This document shows positions 16,137-26,235 of a stretch of DNA of 64,000 nucleotides, piece by piece (position 1 is the first letter of the stretch; every line of letters starts with the position of its first letter). This stretch comes from JAVBPE01 sp031549865 (GTDB lineage Bacteria; Bacillota_I; Bacilli_A; Acholeplasmatales; Anaeroplasmataceae), in the NCBI GenBank assembly GCA_031549865.1, contig JAVBPE010000002.1, positions 62,001 through 126,000 of the forward strand, given 5' to 3'. A program made the translations under genes and the position numbers. Below the pieces are notes generated by a model, which was given only the letters and a program-made list of their open reading frames with translations, searched no databases and was not told the origin of the DNA.

Positions 16137-18021
16137 CGCATCCAATATTCAAATATTAGAAGGTCTTGAAGCAGTAAGAAAACGTCCAGGTATGTACATT
16201 GGAACAACTGGTCCAAGAGGATTACATCATTTAGTATGGGAAATTGTTGATAACTCTATCGATGAAGCTTTAGCAGGTTATGCTACTCATATTGAAATAG
16301 AAATTTTAAAAGATAACATTATTAGTGTTTCAGATAATGGACGTGGTATGCCAGTTGACATCCATCCAAAAACAGGACGTCCAGCATTAGAAACTATTTT
16401 TACTGTATTACATGCTGGTGGTAAATTTGATGGTAAATCATATAAAGTATCTGGAGGACTACATGGAGTTGGTGCTTCAGTTGTTAATGCCTTATCAGAA
16501 TGGTTAAATGTTAAGGTACGCCGTAATGGTAGAATTTATGAACAACAATTTGACCGCGGTGCTATAAAAGAAGATTTAAAAGAATATGGTGAAAGTACTG
16601 AAACAGGTTCAACTGTTAGTTTTAAAGCTGACCCAACAATATTTACAGAATCAACAGTTTATGATTATGAAATTTTAAGACATAGAGTTCAACAATTAGC
16701 ATTCTTAAATAAAGGAATTAAATTAACATTAAGAGATTCAAGAAAAGATGAAATAGTTGAAAATTATTATGAATATGAGGGTGGAATAGTTGAATATGTA
16801 AACTATATTAATAACGGTAAAGAACTAATTCATACGGAAGTAATTTATTGTGAAAAAGAACAAGATGGAATTCAAGTAGATGTAGCATTACAATATAATA
16901 CATCATTTACATCTAATATATATTCATTTACAAATAATATTAATACAATTGAAGGTGGAACACATGAAGAAGGATTTAGATTAGCTTTAACACGTGTTAT
17001 AAACCAATATGCAGCAACTAATAATTTACTTAAAAAAGAAGAAAATTTAACGGGTGATGACGTAAGAGAAGGATTAACAGCAATCGTATCTATTAAACAT
17101 CCAAATCCTCAATTTGAAGGACAAACTAAAACTAAATTAGGGAACTCTGAAGTTCGAAGTATTGTTTCAAAATTGTTAGGAGACACATTAGAAAGATTTT
17201 TACTTGAGCATCCGGTTGACGCTAAAAATATAATTGAAAAATCATTACTTGCAGCTCATGCTCGTATTGCGGCCCGTAAAGCAAGAGAAGCAACAAGAAG
17301 AAAATCACCGCTTGATTCATTAGGATTTGCTTCAAAACTAGCTGATTGCCGTAGTAAAGAACCTGAAAAATCTGAAATGTATATAGTAGAAGGAGATTCT
17401 GCGGGAGGTAGTGCTAAATCAGGCCGTGATTCAGAATTCCAAGCTATTCTTCCACTACGTGGTAAAGTATTAAACGTTCAAAAAGCGCGTATTGACAAGG
17501 CTTTAGGGAATAAAGAAATCTTATCAATGATTCAAGCTATAGGTACCGGATTTGGTGAAGATTTTGATATTACTAAGGCAAGATATCATAAAATAGTAAT
17601 CATGACCGATGCTGACGTTGATGGAGAACACATTTGTATTCTTTTATTAACATTCTTCTATCGTTATATGCCTAAACTAATTGATGCTGGTTATATATAT
17701 GTTGCAAAACCTCCATTATATAAGGCTGAGGTTGGTAAATTTGTTGCTTATGCTTATTCTGATGAAGAATTAGAATCTATTAAAGCAATGCATCTGGGTA
17801 AAAAAATATCTATTCAACGTTATAAAGGTTTAGGAGAAATGGATCCTGAACAATTATGGGAAACAACGATGAATCCTGAAGATAGAACGTTAACACAAGT
17901 TCATTTAGATGATGCTATTGAAGCAGATAAAATATTTGAAATGCTTATGGGTGATGAAGTTGAACCTCGTAAGAAATTTATTCAAGAAAATGCAAAATAT
18001 GCAGATAACATTGATGCGTAA
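16117..18021 (+). CDS. gyrB: DNA gyrase subunit B
   Basis: 634 residues: GHKL ATPase domain with RPGMYIG, DNSIDEA and GLHGVGASVVNALS; Toprim domain with EGDSAGGSAK and the TDADVDG metal site; C-terminal KGLGEMDPEQLWETTM. This is full Firmicute length, and the DADVDG and QLWETTM motifs favour GyrB over ParE. AAGGAG stands inside the end of recF. Forms gyrase with the next gene. Confidence 0.98.
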   Translation: MQKENYDASNIQILEGLEAVRKRPGMYIGTTGPRGLHHLVWEIVDNSIDEALAGYATHIEIEILKDNIISVSDNGRGMPVDIHPKTGRPALETIFTVLHAGGKFDGKSYKVSGGLHGVGASVVNALSEWLNVKVRRNGRIYEQQFDRGAIKEDLKEYGESTETGSTVSFKADPTIFTESTVYDYEILRHRVQQLAFLNKGIKLTLRDSRKDEIVENYYEYEGGIVEYVNYINNGKELIHTEVIYCEKEQDGIQVDVALQYNTSFTSNIYSFTNNINTIEGGTHEEGFRLALTRVINQYAATNNLLKKEENLTGDDVREGLTAIVSIKHPNPQFEGQTKTKLGNSEVRSIVSKLLGDTLERFLLEHPVDAKNIIEKSLLAAHARIAARKAREATRRKSPLDSLGFASKLADCRSKEPEKSEMYIVEGDSAGGSAKSGRDSEFQAILPLRGKVLNVQKARIDKALGNKEILSMIQAIGTGFGEDFDITKARYHKIVIMTDADVDGEHICILLLTFFYRYMPKLIDAGYIYVAKPPLYKAEVGKFVAYAYSDEELESIKAMHLGKKISIQRYKGLGEMDPEQLWETTMNPEDRTLTQVHLDDAIEADKIFEMLMGDEVEPRKKFIQENAKYADNIDA

Positions 18022-18032
18022 GGAGGTTAAAT

Positions 18033-20549
18033 ATGGAAAATATAGATGAAATAAAAGAAGAACCTAAAGAAATAGATAAAATAGAACAATTACACATCAA
18101 TGAAAAAATGAAAACTTCATTTTTGAACTATGCAATGAGCGTTATTGTAGCTCGTGCATTACCAGATGTTAGAGATGGGTTAAAACCTGTTCAAAGAAGA
18201 ATACTACATGGTATGAATGACTTAAGTCTTTATTCAAATGTAGCTCATAAAAAATCAGCCCGTATCGTTGGGGACGTAATGGGTAAGTATCACCCTCATG
18301 GTGACTCTTCAATTTATGAAGCAATGGTACGTATGGCTCAACCGTTTAGTTACAGGTTTCCTTTAGTAGATGGACATGGTAACTTTGGTAATATTGATGG
18401 AGATGGCGCTGCAGCAATGCGTTATACTGAGGCTAGAATGTCTAAAATCAGTATGGAAATGTTAGCCGACATTGATAAAAATACAGTTAACTTTGTTGAT
18501 AACTATGATGGTACTGAAAAAGAACCATCTGTCTTACCTTCAAGATTTCCAAACTTACTTGTAAACGGCTCAACAGGTATCGCGGTAGGTATGGCAACAA
18601 ATATTCCTCCTCATAATTTAGGGGAAGTAATTGATGGAGTTATCGAACTAATCCATAATCCTGATATTACAATTGATGAATTAATAGATTATATTCCAGG
18701 ACCAGATTTTCCTACAGGTGGGCTAATTTTAGGCCGTACTGGTTTAAGAAATGCTTATAATACAGGTAATGGATCAATTATAATTCGTTCTAAAGCTGAC
18801 ATTCATACAAATAAAAATGGTAAGAGTTCAATCGTTGTAACAGAAATACCTTATATGGTAAATAAGACACGTTTAATTGAAAGAATTGCTGAAGTTGCGA
18901 AAGAAAAAATTGTTGATGGAATTACTGAACTTCGTGATGAATCAAACCGTTTAGGTTTAAGAATTGTTATTGAATTACGTCGTGATGTAAATCCGGAAGT
19001 AATGTTAAATAATTTATATAAATATACTCAACTACAAACTAGTTATGGTATAAATATGATTTGTTTAGTAAACAATGCCCCTAGAACAGTTAATTTAAAA
19101 GATGCTTTAGAAGAGTATTTGAAATTCCAAGTTGAAGTAATTACAAGAAGAACTCAATTTGATTTAGATAAATCATTAGCTCGTATTCACATCTTAGCAG
19201 GTTATATAATTGCACAAGATAATATAGAAGAAATAATAAGAATTATCAGAGAAACAACGGATGGAACTGAAAAAGAAAAATTAATTACGCGTTTCACTTT
19301 ATCTGAAATTCAAGCACAAGCAATTTTAGATATGCAATTACGTCGTTTAAGTGGACTTAATAGAGAAAAAATTATTAATGAACATGATGAACTTGTTTTA
19401 GCTTGTAATGGATATCGTGAAATATTAGGTGATGTTAATAAGAAATATCAAATAATTGAAGATGAATTAAGAGCAATTAAAGAAAAATATAATAATCCTC
19501 GTCAATCTGAAATATCACTTCATACAGATTTAAACATCGAAAATGAAGATTTAATTCCAGTTGAAGATGTTGTAATTACAATCACTAATAAAGGTTATGC
19601 AAAACGTATGCGTCAAGATGCATATAAAGCCCAAAGCCGTGGTGGAGTTGGTTCAGCAAGTATAAAAACTAATGAAGATGATGAAGTAACGCATATATTA
19701 CCTACATCAACTCATGATTATATTCTATTCTTTACTAATAAAGGTCGAGTATATTCTATTAAAGGATATCAAATTCCTGAAGGTAGTAAAACATCTAAAG
19801 GATTGCCTTTAGTAAATATTATCAATTTTGCAGATGATGAAACTTTAGCCGCAATAACACGTATTAAATCATTTGATGATGATAATTCATTCTTATTCTT
19901 TGCGACTAAAAATGGTACTATTAAACGTACTTATGTAAATCAATATAAGAATATTAGAACTAGTGGAATTATTGCGATTAATTTAGATGAAAAAGATGAA
20001 TTATTACAAGTATTAGTTACTAATGGTAAAAATGATATTATCTTAGGTGCCTCAAATGGTAAAGCTATTAGATTCAAAGAAGATGATGTAAGACCAATCG
20101 GAAGAACTGCCTCAGGTGTTCGTGGTATGAAGTTTGGACCTGAAGATGAATTAGTAGGCTTAGCTTTAGTAGGTGATGATAATAACGATATTTTAGTTAT
20201 CACAGAAAAAGGTTACGGAAAACGTAGTAGTGTTGAAGATTATCGCTTACAAGGCCGTGGCGGTATGGGTGTTAAAACTCTAAATGTTACTGAGAAAAAT
20301 GGCAAACTTAAAACATTAAGAAGTGTTTCATTAAATGAAGATTTGATTATTACAACTGACAAAGGAGTAATAATAAGAATGCACATTGATGAAATAAGCC
20401 AAACAGGTAGAAGTGCTCAAGGTGTTAAACTAATTAGATTAAAAGATGAACAAAAACTATCTACTGTAGCAATAGTTCAAAGACTAGCAGATGAAGAAAT
20501 TGTTTTAGAAGTAAAAACGGAAGAAACAAATGACATTATAACAGAATAA
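18033..20549 (+). CDS. gyrA: DNA gyrase subunit A
   Basis: 838 residues. The catalytic Tyr131 in AAAMRYTE, the quinolone-resistance region HPHGDSSIYEAMVRMAQ with Ser92 and Glu96 at the usual Firmicute residues, and C-terminal beta-pinwheel blades (several RxxxGxxG repeats, QGRGGMG being the GyrA-box) are seen. The GyrA box identifies it as gyrase rather than topoisomerase IV. AAGGAGG precedes the ATG, 11 bases after gyrB; a terminator follows. Confidence 0.98.
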   Translation: MENIDEIKEEPKEIDKIEQLHINEKMKTSFLNYAMSVIVARALPDVRDGLKPVQRRILHGMNDLSLYSNVAHKKSARIVGDVMGKYHPHGDSSIYEAMVRMAQPFSYRFPLVDGHGNFGNIDGDGAAAMRYTEARMSKISMEMLADIDKNTVNFVDNYDGTEKEPSVLPSRFPNLLVNGSTGIAVGMATNIPPHNLGEVIDGVIELIHNPDITIDELIDYIPGPDFPTGGLILGRTGLRNAYNTGNGSIIIRSKADIHTNKNGKSSIVVTEIPYMVNKTRLIERIAEVAKEKIVDGITELRDESNRLGLRIVIELRRDVNPEVMLNNLYKYTQLQTSYGINMICLVNNAPRTVNLKDALEEYLKFQVEVITRRTQFDLDKSLARIHILAGYIIAQDNIEEIIRIIRETTDGTEKEKLITRFTLSEIQAQAILDMQLRRLSGLNREKIINEHDELVLACNGYREILGDVNKKYQIIEDELRAIKEKYNNPRQSEISLHTDLNIENEDLIPVEDVVITITNKGYAKRMRQDAYKAQSRGGVGSASIKTNEDDEVTHILPTSTHDYILFFTNKGRVYSIKGYQIPEGSKTSKGLPLVNIINFADDETLAAITRIKSFDDDNSFLFFATKNGTIKRTYVNQYKNIRTSGIIAINLDEKDELLQVLVTNGKNDIILGASNGKAIRFKEDDVRPIGRTASGVRGMKFGPEDELVGLALVGDDNNDILVITEKGYGKRSSVEDYRLQGRGGMGVKTLNVTEKNGKLKTLRSVSLNEDLIITTDKGVIIRMHIDEISQTGRSAQGVKLIRLKDEQKLSTVAIVQRLADEEIVLEVKTEETNDIITE

Positions 20550-20556
20550 TATATTA

Positions 20557-20586
20557 AACCAGATTTACATAAATCTGGTTTTTGTA
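20557..20586 (+). terminator. Terminator of the yaaA-recF-gyrB-gyrA operon
   Basis: Stem AAACCAGATTT/AAATCTGGTTT, then TTTGTATTTTTT. Confidence 0.85.
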
Positions 20587-20651
20587 TTTTTTATGATGTA
20601 TTTTTTAATTGTGTGAAATTTTGTAAAAAACGTTTTCTCACAAAATTTTCA

Positions 20652-20679
20652 TTGTTTTTAAAAACTTTAGGAATATAAT
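20652..20679 (+). promoter_or_regulatory. Probable promoter of the TetR/ABC operon
   Basis: TTGTTT (20652-20657), a 16-base spacer and a perfect TATAAT (20674-20679). The palindromic operator lies about 15-26 bases downstream, so a bound repressor would block the start of transcription. Confidence 0.6.
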
Positions 20680-20689
20680 GTATATTGTC

Positions 20690-20709
20690 ACGACCGACCG
20701 GTCGGACGG
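20690..20709. promoter_or_regulatory. G+C-rich palindromic operator for the TetR regulator
   Basis: A perfect 12-bp palindrome, CCGACCGGTCGG, at 20694-20705, within ACCGACCGGTCGGACGG. It stands out sharply from the AT-rich surroundings and lies between the promoter and the tetR-family gene, consistent with autorepression. Confidence 0.7.
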
Positions 20710-20744
20710 GTAACACAAACTAAGACTTTAGAAAGGATATGTTT

Positions 20745-21314
20745 ATGAAATCAACTAGTGAAATAATTTTAGATTCTGTAATAACCTTAATAAAAACTGA
20801 TAATATCTCAGAAATAAGTATGAATAAAATTGCACTACTTTCTGACATTGGAAAAAGTACTATTTATGAATATTTTTCTAACAAAGAAGAGATGATTTAT
20901 TATGCTATTTGTAAAATGTTAAATGATTATATTGAAAGAATTTTATCTTGCAATATCAATCAAGATTTTAAAGAATGTTTTTATGAACATGTAACTTTAG
21001 GCTTTCAAATTGGTAAAGAATGTAGTTCATTTGAAAAGATATTTAGAAATGCTTCTTATTTTTCTAATTATAAATTAGAAGAGTTTATAGATGAAGCAAT
21101 GGAAAAACTGAAATTAAGATATAATCGAATTGCAGAAAAAGGGTTTAATGAAGGTATTTTAAATAAAGATAGGTTAGAAGCAAGTGATAATTACTTTATT
21201 GCAGCAATGATAGAAGGCGTCATTGTTAATTTTATCTCAAAAAAAGCAGATATGACCGAACAAGAATTAATTGATGGGTTATACAAAAACGTTGTAAAAA
21301 TTATTAATAATTAG
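20745..21314 (+). CDS. TetR/AcrR-family transcriptional regulator
   Basis: 189 residues from the second of two nearby ATGs (20745). AAAGG is eight bases before it; only two bases separate AGG from the first ATG. The N-terminal helix-turn-helix ISMNKIALLSDIGKSTIYEYFSNKEEMIYY is typical of TetR. The C-terminal ligand-binding domain is all helical and not specific. It is followed 15 bases later by an ABC exporter gene, which it probably represses until an exported compound binds. Confidence 0.92.
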   Translation: MKSTSEIILDSVITLIKTDNISEISMNKIALLSDIGKSTIYEYFSNKEEMIYYAICKMLNDYIERILSCNINQDFKECFYEHVTLGFQIGKECSSFEKIFRNASYFSNYKLEEFIDEAMEKLKLRYNRIAEKGFNEGILNKDRLEASDNYFIAAMIEGVIVNFISKKADMTEQELIDGLYKNVVKIINN

Positions 21315-21329
21315 GAAAAGAGGAAAAAT

Positions 21330-24017
21330 ATGTTAAAACTACAAAATATTAAAAAAGTATATAAAACAGTTAGCGGAGATGTTCATGCATTAAAAGGTTT
21401 AACACTTAATTTTAGAAAAAATGAATTTGTTTCTATTTTAGGTCCATCAGGATGCGGAAAGACAACATTATTAAATATTATTGGTGGACTTGATAAATAT
21501 AGTAGCGGTGATTTATTTATAAATGGTAAGAGTACAAAAGAATATAAAGATGGAGATTGGGATAGTTATCGTAACCATAGTATTGGTTTCGTATTCCAAA
21601 GCTATAATTTAATTCCTCACCAATCAATTTTAGGCAACGTTGAACTTGCGCTTACTATTGCTGGTATGAGTAAAGAAGAAAGAGTAAAGAAAGCAAAAGA
21701 AGCTTTAGATAAAGTGGGTTTAAGCGATCAATATTATAAAAAACCTAATCAATTATCAGGAGGTCAATGTCAACGTGTTGCGATTGCTCGTTCTTTAGTT
21801 AATGAACCAGACATTTTACTTGCTGATGAACCAACTGGAGCTCTTGATACAGTAACATCTGTTCAAATTATGGAGTTAATTAAAGAAATTGCTAAAGAAA
21901 GATTAGTAATTATGGTTACTCATAATCCTGAATTAGCTGAAAAATACTCTACTAGAATTATTAAACTACGTGATGGTTTGGTAATAGATGATTCAAATCC
22001 TTATGAGGGTACAACTGAGGTAATAGTAAAGGAAAAAGCAATAGTTGAAAAAGGTAAAAAGCCAAAGAAAACAAAAATGTCATTCTTTACAGCTTTTAGA
22101 TTATCTTTACAAAATTTATTTACAAAAAAAGCCCGTACAACTATGACTGCAATAGCCGGAGCAATTGGAATTATTGGTGTATCAGCTGTATTATCAGTAT
22201 CAAATGGGATTCAAACATATGTCAATGATATGCAAAATGATATGTTATCAGGAAACCCAATAACTATTGCAGAAGAAGCACTTGATTTAACAAGCTTTAT
22301 GTCTTCTATGACTGTTTCTCAAAAGGCTGACGTTTTAAAAGAAACAGGATGGGTAGATGTTAATTCAATGATGGCTACATTAGTTGAAAGATCTAAATCA
22401 ATGGAAAACATGATGGTAACTAATGATATTACAGAACAATATATAAAATATATCAATAATATGCCAAAAGATTATAAAGCTATTGTATCGTATAAATATG
22501 GAGTTAATGTAACAAATAATATTTATACTGGATACAGAAAAGATTCAACAGCTCAATATACAAATATGTCATTAAGTTCTATTCAAGAAACATATACTTC
22601 TATTTTAAATAAAACTGATTATTCTCAATATTCATCATATATTTCAAGTTTAAGCCAAGCATTTGCCCAAGCACCTGGTGATGATACATACTTATTAGAA
22701 CAATATAATTTACTTGATGGTAAAGTAGCATCAGGTAAAAACGAAATTATGATAGTTGTAAATAAAAATCGTGAATTAAATGATTTATTATTAGCTCAAT
22801 TAGGATATTATACACAAGATGAATTTGCGAATTTAATTTATAAATCAGGAGGAGCAGATGCTCACACAACTGATTTAGATAAGAATCAATTTTCATATGA
22901 AGAATTGATGTCTAAAACATTTACTTGGTATCCTAATGATTCAGTATTTACAAAAAATCCTTCATATAACCCTGAATATTATAATTTTGTAGAATATAAT
23001 TATAATAATATTGCAAATGATAGTTTTAAAGATGGTGAACAGTTAACTGTTGTTGGTATTTTGGAACCAAAAGATGATTTATCATACGGATGCTTGAGTA
23101 GTGGTTTTTATTATACAGAAGCATTAACAAAGCATATTTTAGATTCAAATGATCAATCTGAAATAGTAAAAAATTTAAGAGCGACAAATGATAAAGATGG
23201 TAATCCAGTTACTTCATATACAAGTATGAATTATCAACCAAAAGAAAATTTACCTTCATTTGATATGGGAATAACATACCAAATAAGTTATAATTTTGAA
23301 AATAAAGATTATACTGAAACTAAATATCTTGGTTCACAAAATATGATGGCAACTTTCTTAAAAAGCTATATTGATATTCCAGAATCTTACTCATTAACAC
23401 TTAGAGAATTAGGCGGAGAACCTCTTCCAAGTTCTATTTCAATATATTCAAGAAATTTTGATGATAAATCATTGGTATTAGATTATTTAAACGCATGGAA
23501 TAAATTAGATAATGAAATTTTTGTTGATGGAGATGCAGTTATTGATAGATCAAAAGTTACATATACAGATACATTATCATTAATAATTTCAATGATTAGT
23601 AGTTTTATAAACATTATTACAATTGCTTTAGTAGCATTTACTTCATTATCACTTATTGTATCTTGTGTTATGATTGCAATTATTACATATGTATCAGTAG
23701 TCGAAAGAGTAAAAGAAATCGGAGTTATTCGTTCACTTGGCGGACGTAAGAAAGACGTATCACATTTATTTAATGCTGAAACATTCATTATTGGTCTAGG
23801 ATCAGGATTAATAGGTATATTTGTAACATATTTATTAACATGGGGAATTAATTTAATTGTAAATCATTTTGCGGGCATTGGAACAATTGCAATTTTCCCG
23901 ATTAGCTATGCGGTAATAATGGTATTAATTAGTATTTTCCTAAATTTAATTTCAGGATTCTTCCCTTCAAAATCTGCAGCTAAAAAGGATCCAGTTGTAG
24001 CTTTAAGAACAGAATAG
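21330..24017 (+). CDS. MacB-like ABC transporter, fused ATPase and FtsX-type permease
   Basis: 895 residues. Residues 1-230 form the ATPase: Walker A GPSGCGKTT, signature LSGGQCQRVAIARSL and Walker B LLADEPTGALD. After a linker come a transmembrane helix near 265-285, a large outside domain of about 470 residues, and three C-terminal membrane helices with an FtsX-like end (VKEIGVIRSLGGRKKDV). This type-VII build uses ATP to move substrates by mechanotransmission rather than transport through the membrane; targets include peptides, antibiotics and lipoproteins. The outside domain is rich in Ser, Tyr and Asn. Substrate unknown; linked to the TetR regulator. Confidence 0.93.
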   Translation: MLKLQNIKKVYKTVSGDVHALKGLTLNFRKNEFVSILGPSGCGKTTLLNIIGGLDKYSSGDLFINGKSTKEYKDGDWDSYRNHSIGFVFQSYNLIPHQSILGNVELALTIAGMSKEERVKKAKEALDKVGLSDQYYKKPNQLSGGQCQRVAIARSLVNEPDILLADEPTGALDTVTSVQIMELIKEIAKERLVIMVTHNPELAEKYSTRIIKLRDGLVIDDSNPYEGTTEVIVKEKAIVEKGKKPKKTKMSFFTAFRLSLQNLFTKKARTTMTAIAGAIGIIGVSAVLSVSNGIQTYVNDMQNDMLSGNPITIAEEALDLTSFMSSMTVSQKADVLKETGWVDVNSMMATLVERSKSMENMMVTNDITEQYIKYINNMPKDYKAIVSYKYGVNVTNNIYTGYRKDSTAQYTNMSLSSIQETYTSILNKTDYSQYSSYISSLSQAFAQAPGDDTYLLEQYNLLDGKVASGKNEIMIVVNKNRELNDLLLAQLGYYTQDEFANLIYKSGGADAHTTDLDKNQFSYEELMSKTFTWYPNDSVFTKNPSYNPEYYNFVEYNYNNIANDSFKDGEQLTVVGILEPKDDLSYGCLSSGFYYTEALTKHILDSNDQSEIVKNLRATNDKDGNPVTSYTSMNYQPKENLPSFDMGITYQISYNFENKDYTETKYLGSQNMMATFLKSYIDIPESYSLTLRELGGEPLPSSISIYSRNFDDKSLVLDYLNAWNKLDNEIFVDGDAVIDRSKVTYTDTLSLIISMISSFINIITIALVAFTSLSLIVSCVMIAIITYVSVVERVKEIGVIRSLGGRKKDVSHLFNAETFIIGLGSGLIGIFVTYLLTWGINLIVNHFAGIGTIAIFPISYAVIMVLISIFLNLISGFFPSKSAAKKDPVVALRTE

Positions 24018-24020
24018 TAA

Positions 24021-24052
24021 TAAAAGCTTTGGATAAAGTTCCAAAGCTTTTA
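24021..24052. terminator. Bidirectional terminator between the ABC exporter and the germination operon
   Basis: A 12-bp stem, TAAAAGCTTTGG/CCAAAGCTTTTA, whose A and T flanks give a T-tract on each strand. It serves convergent genes. Confidence 0.85.
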
Positions 24053-25153
24053 TTTATTTAAAGTTAAATCATATGAATTAACATATTTTTTTCTATTTAT
24101 TAAAGTAAAAATAAAAGTTAAAAAAATGATAAACATTAATCCAAAATTAATGTACTCTCTAAAAGGACTATAAGTTATACCAAAATAATGATCAATGTTT
24201 TTAAAATATGTACAAGTTATTAATAAAGTAATAAAACCTAGAAAAAAAGTTACATATTTCATATTCAATTTTTTAAAGTGATAAGTGATACCAATAGTTG
24301 TTGCTTTTAAACAAAGTGTTAATTTTATAAATAAACAAAATATAAAAAAGAAGGAAAATAAAAGCTCTATTCTTTCTATTATTGCTCCAGAAATTAAAAT
24401 AGTATTAGAAATATAGGAAGGAAAATATAAATCAAAATAGGCTGGGCTACCTAGTATTAAAACGTTTCTTAAAGCGTTTAAAGATAAAAATATTGTAGCT
24501 AATAGAAGACTTATTATTAATACTTTATATTGAGATTGTTCTTTTTTTAAATATTTGCCAAAAACTAAGAAAATAAATACTTCAGAAAAAGGGTTCAAAA
24601 AAGAATCATATGTTGCTTTAAACATTTCACTACCTTCTAAATGATGTATTGGCATCATATTTTCTATATTAACATTTGTAAATGAAAATATACAAACAAC
24701 TAGAAAAGTGCTTATAAATATAATAAATAAAAATGAAGAAATTCTACCGATGACTTGCATATTTTGTAATGCAGCATAAATACTTATAATAATTAATAAG
24801 AAGCCAATGATATATTGTGGTGTTTGTTGTAAAGAAGTTAGATGAACGTATTCAATAAATACTCCACAGATGAATATAGCCAAGGTTAATGTTGTTAAAA
24901 TAAAGAAAAGTGAAAAGATTTTGCTTATATATTTACCAAAATATCGTTTAAAAATTTCATAAGCGTTTAAACCTTTATTTTTGCTACAAATGTAGGCAAC
25001 TATCAAAATATATGGAATAGCTAGTAAAAATCCATATAAAATTGCTATCCAAGTATCTTGCTTTGCCAATCTATTACCGTGTGTTAAAATGAAACTTCCA
25101 AATATAAACAAAATTATTAAAGAAAAGTATTGCTTTGAATTTATAGTTTTCAT
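24050..25153 (-). CDS. GerB-type spore germination permease (endospore germination receptor B subunit)
   Basis: 367 residues with ten predicted membrane helices and the APC-superfamily pattern of the GerAB/GerBB/GerKB subunits (ANRLAKQDTWIAILYGFLLAIPYI start, central FxPYFDLYFPSYIS type loop). This subunit is thought to bind the germinant. The start overlaps the GerC-type gene by four bases (ATGA). The order in this operon is A, C, B. The operon supports true endospore formation. Confidence 0.9.
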   Translation of the reverse strand: MKTINSKQYFSLIILFIFGSFILTHGNRLAKQDTWIAILYGFLLAIPYILIVAYICSKNKGLNAYEIFKRYFGKYISKIFSLFFILTTLTLAIFICGVFIEYVHLTSLQQTPQYIIGFLLIIISIYAALQNMQVIGRISSFLFIIFISTFLVVCIFSFTNVNIENMMPIHHLEGSEMFKATYDSFLNPFSEVFIFLVFGKYLKKEQSQYKVLIISLLLATIFLSLNALRNVLILGSPAYFDLYFPSYISNTILISGAIIERIELLFSFFFIFCLFIKLTLCLKATTIGITYHFKKLNMKYVTFFLGFITLLITCTYFKNIDHYFGITYSPFREYINFGLMFIIFLTFIFTLINRKKYVNSYDLTLNK

Positions 25154-26235
25154 CGTATTATTCCTGTATCCTTTATATTTATTTTTATATCTACTTCAAA
25201 ATCAAAATCTTTTATAGTTATATCTTTTCTATTTTTATAAATTTTATAATTATGTTTGTATAAGTAAGTTTTAAGATTATATATATCACAATTTTTTTCT
25301 TGATTAAGAAGAAATGTTTTAGTAATTTCTTGTTCTAAAGCATTCTCTAAGCTTGCTACAGTTTCATCTTTGGTATCTTTTATTTCAGTACTTAGCACTG
25401 GTAATTTATATTCAAATAAGAATTTAATTCTACTTCCATTAACTATAGTGCGTTTCAATTTGAATGGATCAACACATAAGCTTACAATTTGATCATCAAT
25501 TTTTAAATTGAAAATGAATTTATTTATTTTCCATTCTACAAATAAAGTATATTTAATTTCCTCATCACTAAGTTCTTTAATGTATTTATGATCACTAAAA
25601 AGCATCAACCCTTTAATAACTGCTACTTTATCTTCCTCATCCCCATTTTCTTTTAAATAAACAAGGGGTAATAAAAAATTTCCTATTTCTGAATTAAAAT
25701 CGTTATAAACTTCTGATATAGTTTTTTTGAATGTTCCATCATAATAATGCCCATCCTCTTTTAACGCATAAATAATTTCAAAAGATAATGAAGCATTTGT
25801 GATAGATTTAGATTTTAATATCTCTTTAGCTGTATTATCTTTTGCCATCATAATAGCAATACCATTAGAAATTAATACATTTGTAAATAAGCTATTAGTT
25901 AAATTTTTTAAATCATTATATTCAATATTACTATTGATAATTATTAATTGACAATGAGTAAAATCAATTCGACTTGAAGTAGATGAAGTAAGATTAGAAT
26001 AAATTTCTGGAAAAGTATCACCTTTAACTTCGTGAATAATAGATTCAAATTCAGCTTCTGACAAATGATTTTTAATTACTTCAGTTTCAATATTAACATT
26101 ATATTTTTTTTCTTTAGTTTCATCGTAATCGAAACTTAACCCAAAGCAAAAAGAGACACCTTTTAATTCAAAAAAATCATAGCATCCATTTAATAATGGG
26201 ATAATTAATAATAGAATAATTATTATTTTCTTCAT
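25150..26235 (-). CDS. Ger(x)C-family germination receptor lipoprotein
   Basis: 361 residues. A lipobox PLLNGC lies near residues 13-18, after which the lipoprotein is anchored by Cys18. The following FELKGVSFCFGLSFDYDE and later WKINKF regions match Ger(x)C. The C subunit sits on the outside of the spore inner membrane and is needed for receptor function. It overlaps the genes on both sides by four bases, giving tight stoichiometric coupling. Confidence 0.88.
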   Translation of the reverse strand: MKKIIIILLLIIPLLNGCYDFFELKGVSFCFGLSFDYDETKEKKYNVNIETEVIKNHLSEAEFESIIHEVKGDTFPEIYSNLTSSTSSRIDFTHCQLIIINSNIEYNDLKNLTNSLFTNVLISNGIAIMMAKDNTAKEILKSKSITNASLSFEIIYALKEDGHYYDGTFKKTISEVYNDFNSEIGNFLLPLVYLKENGDEEDKVAVIKGLMLFSDHKYIKELSDEEIKYTLFVEWKINKFIFNLKIDDQIVSLCVDPFKLKRTIVNGSRIKFLFEYKLPVLSTEIKDTKDETVASLENALEQEITKTFLLNQEKNCDIYNLKTYLYKHNYKIYKNRKDITIKDFDFEVDIKINIKDTGIIR

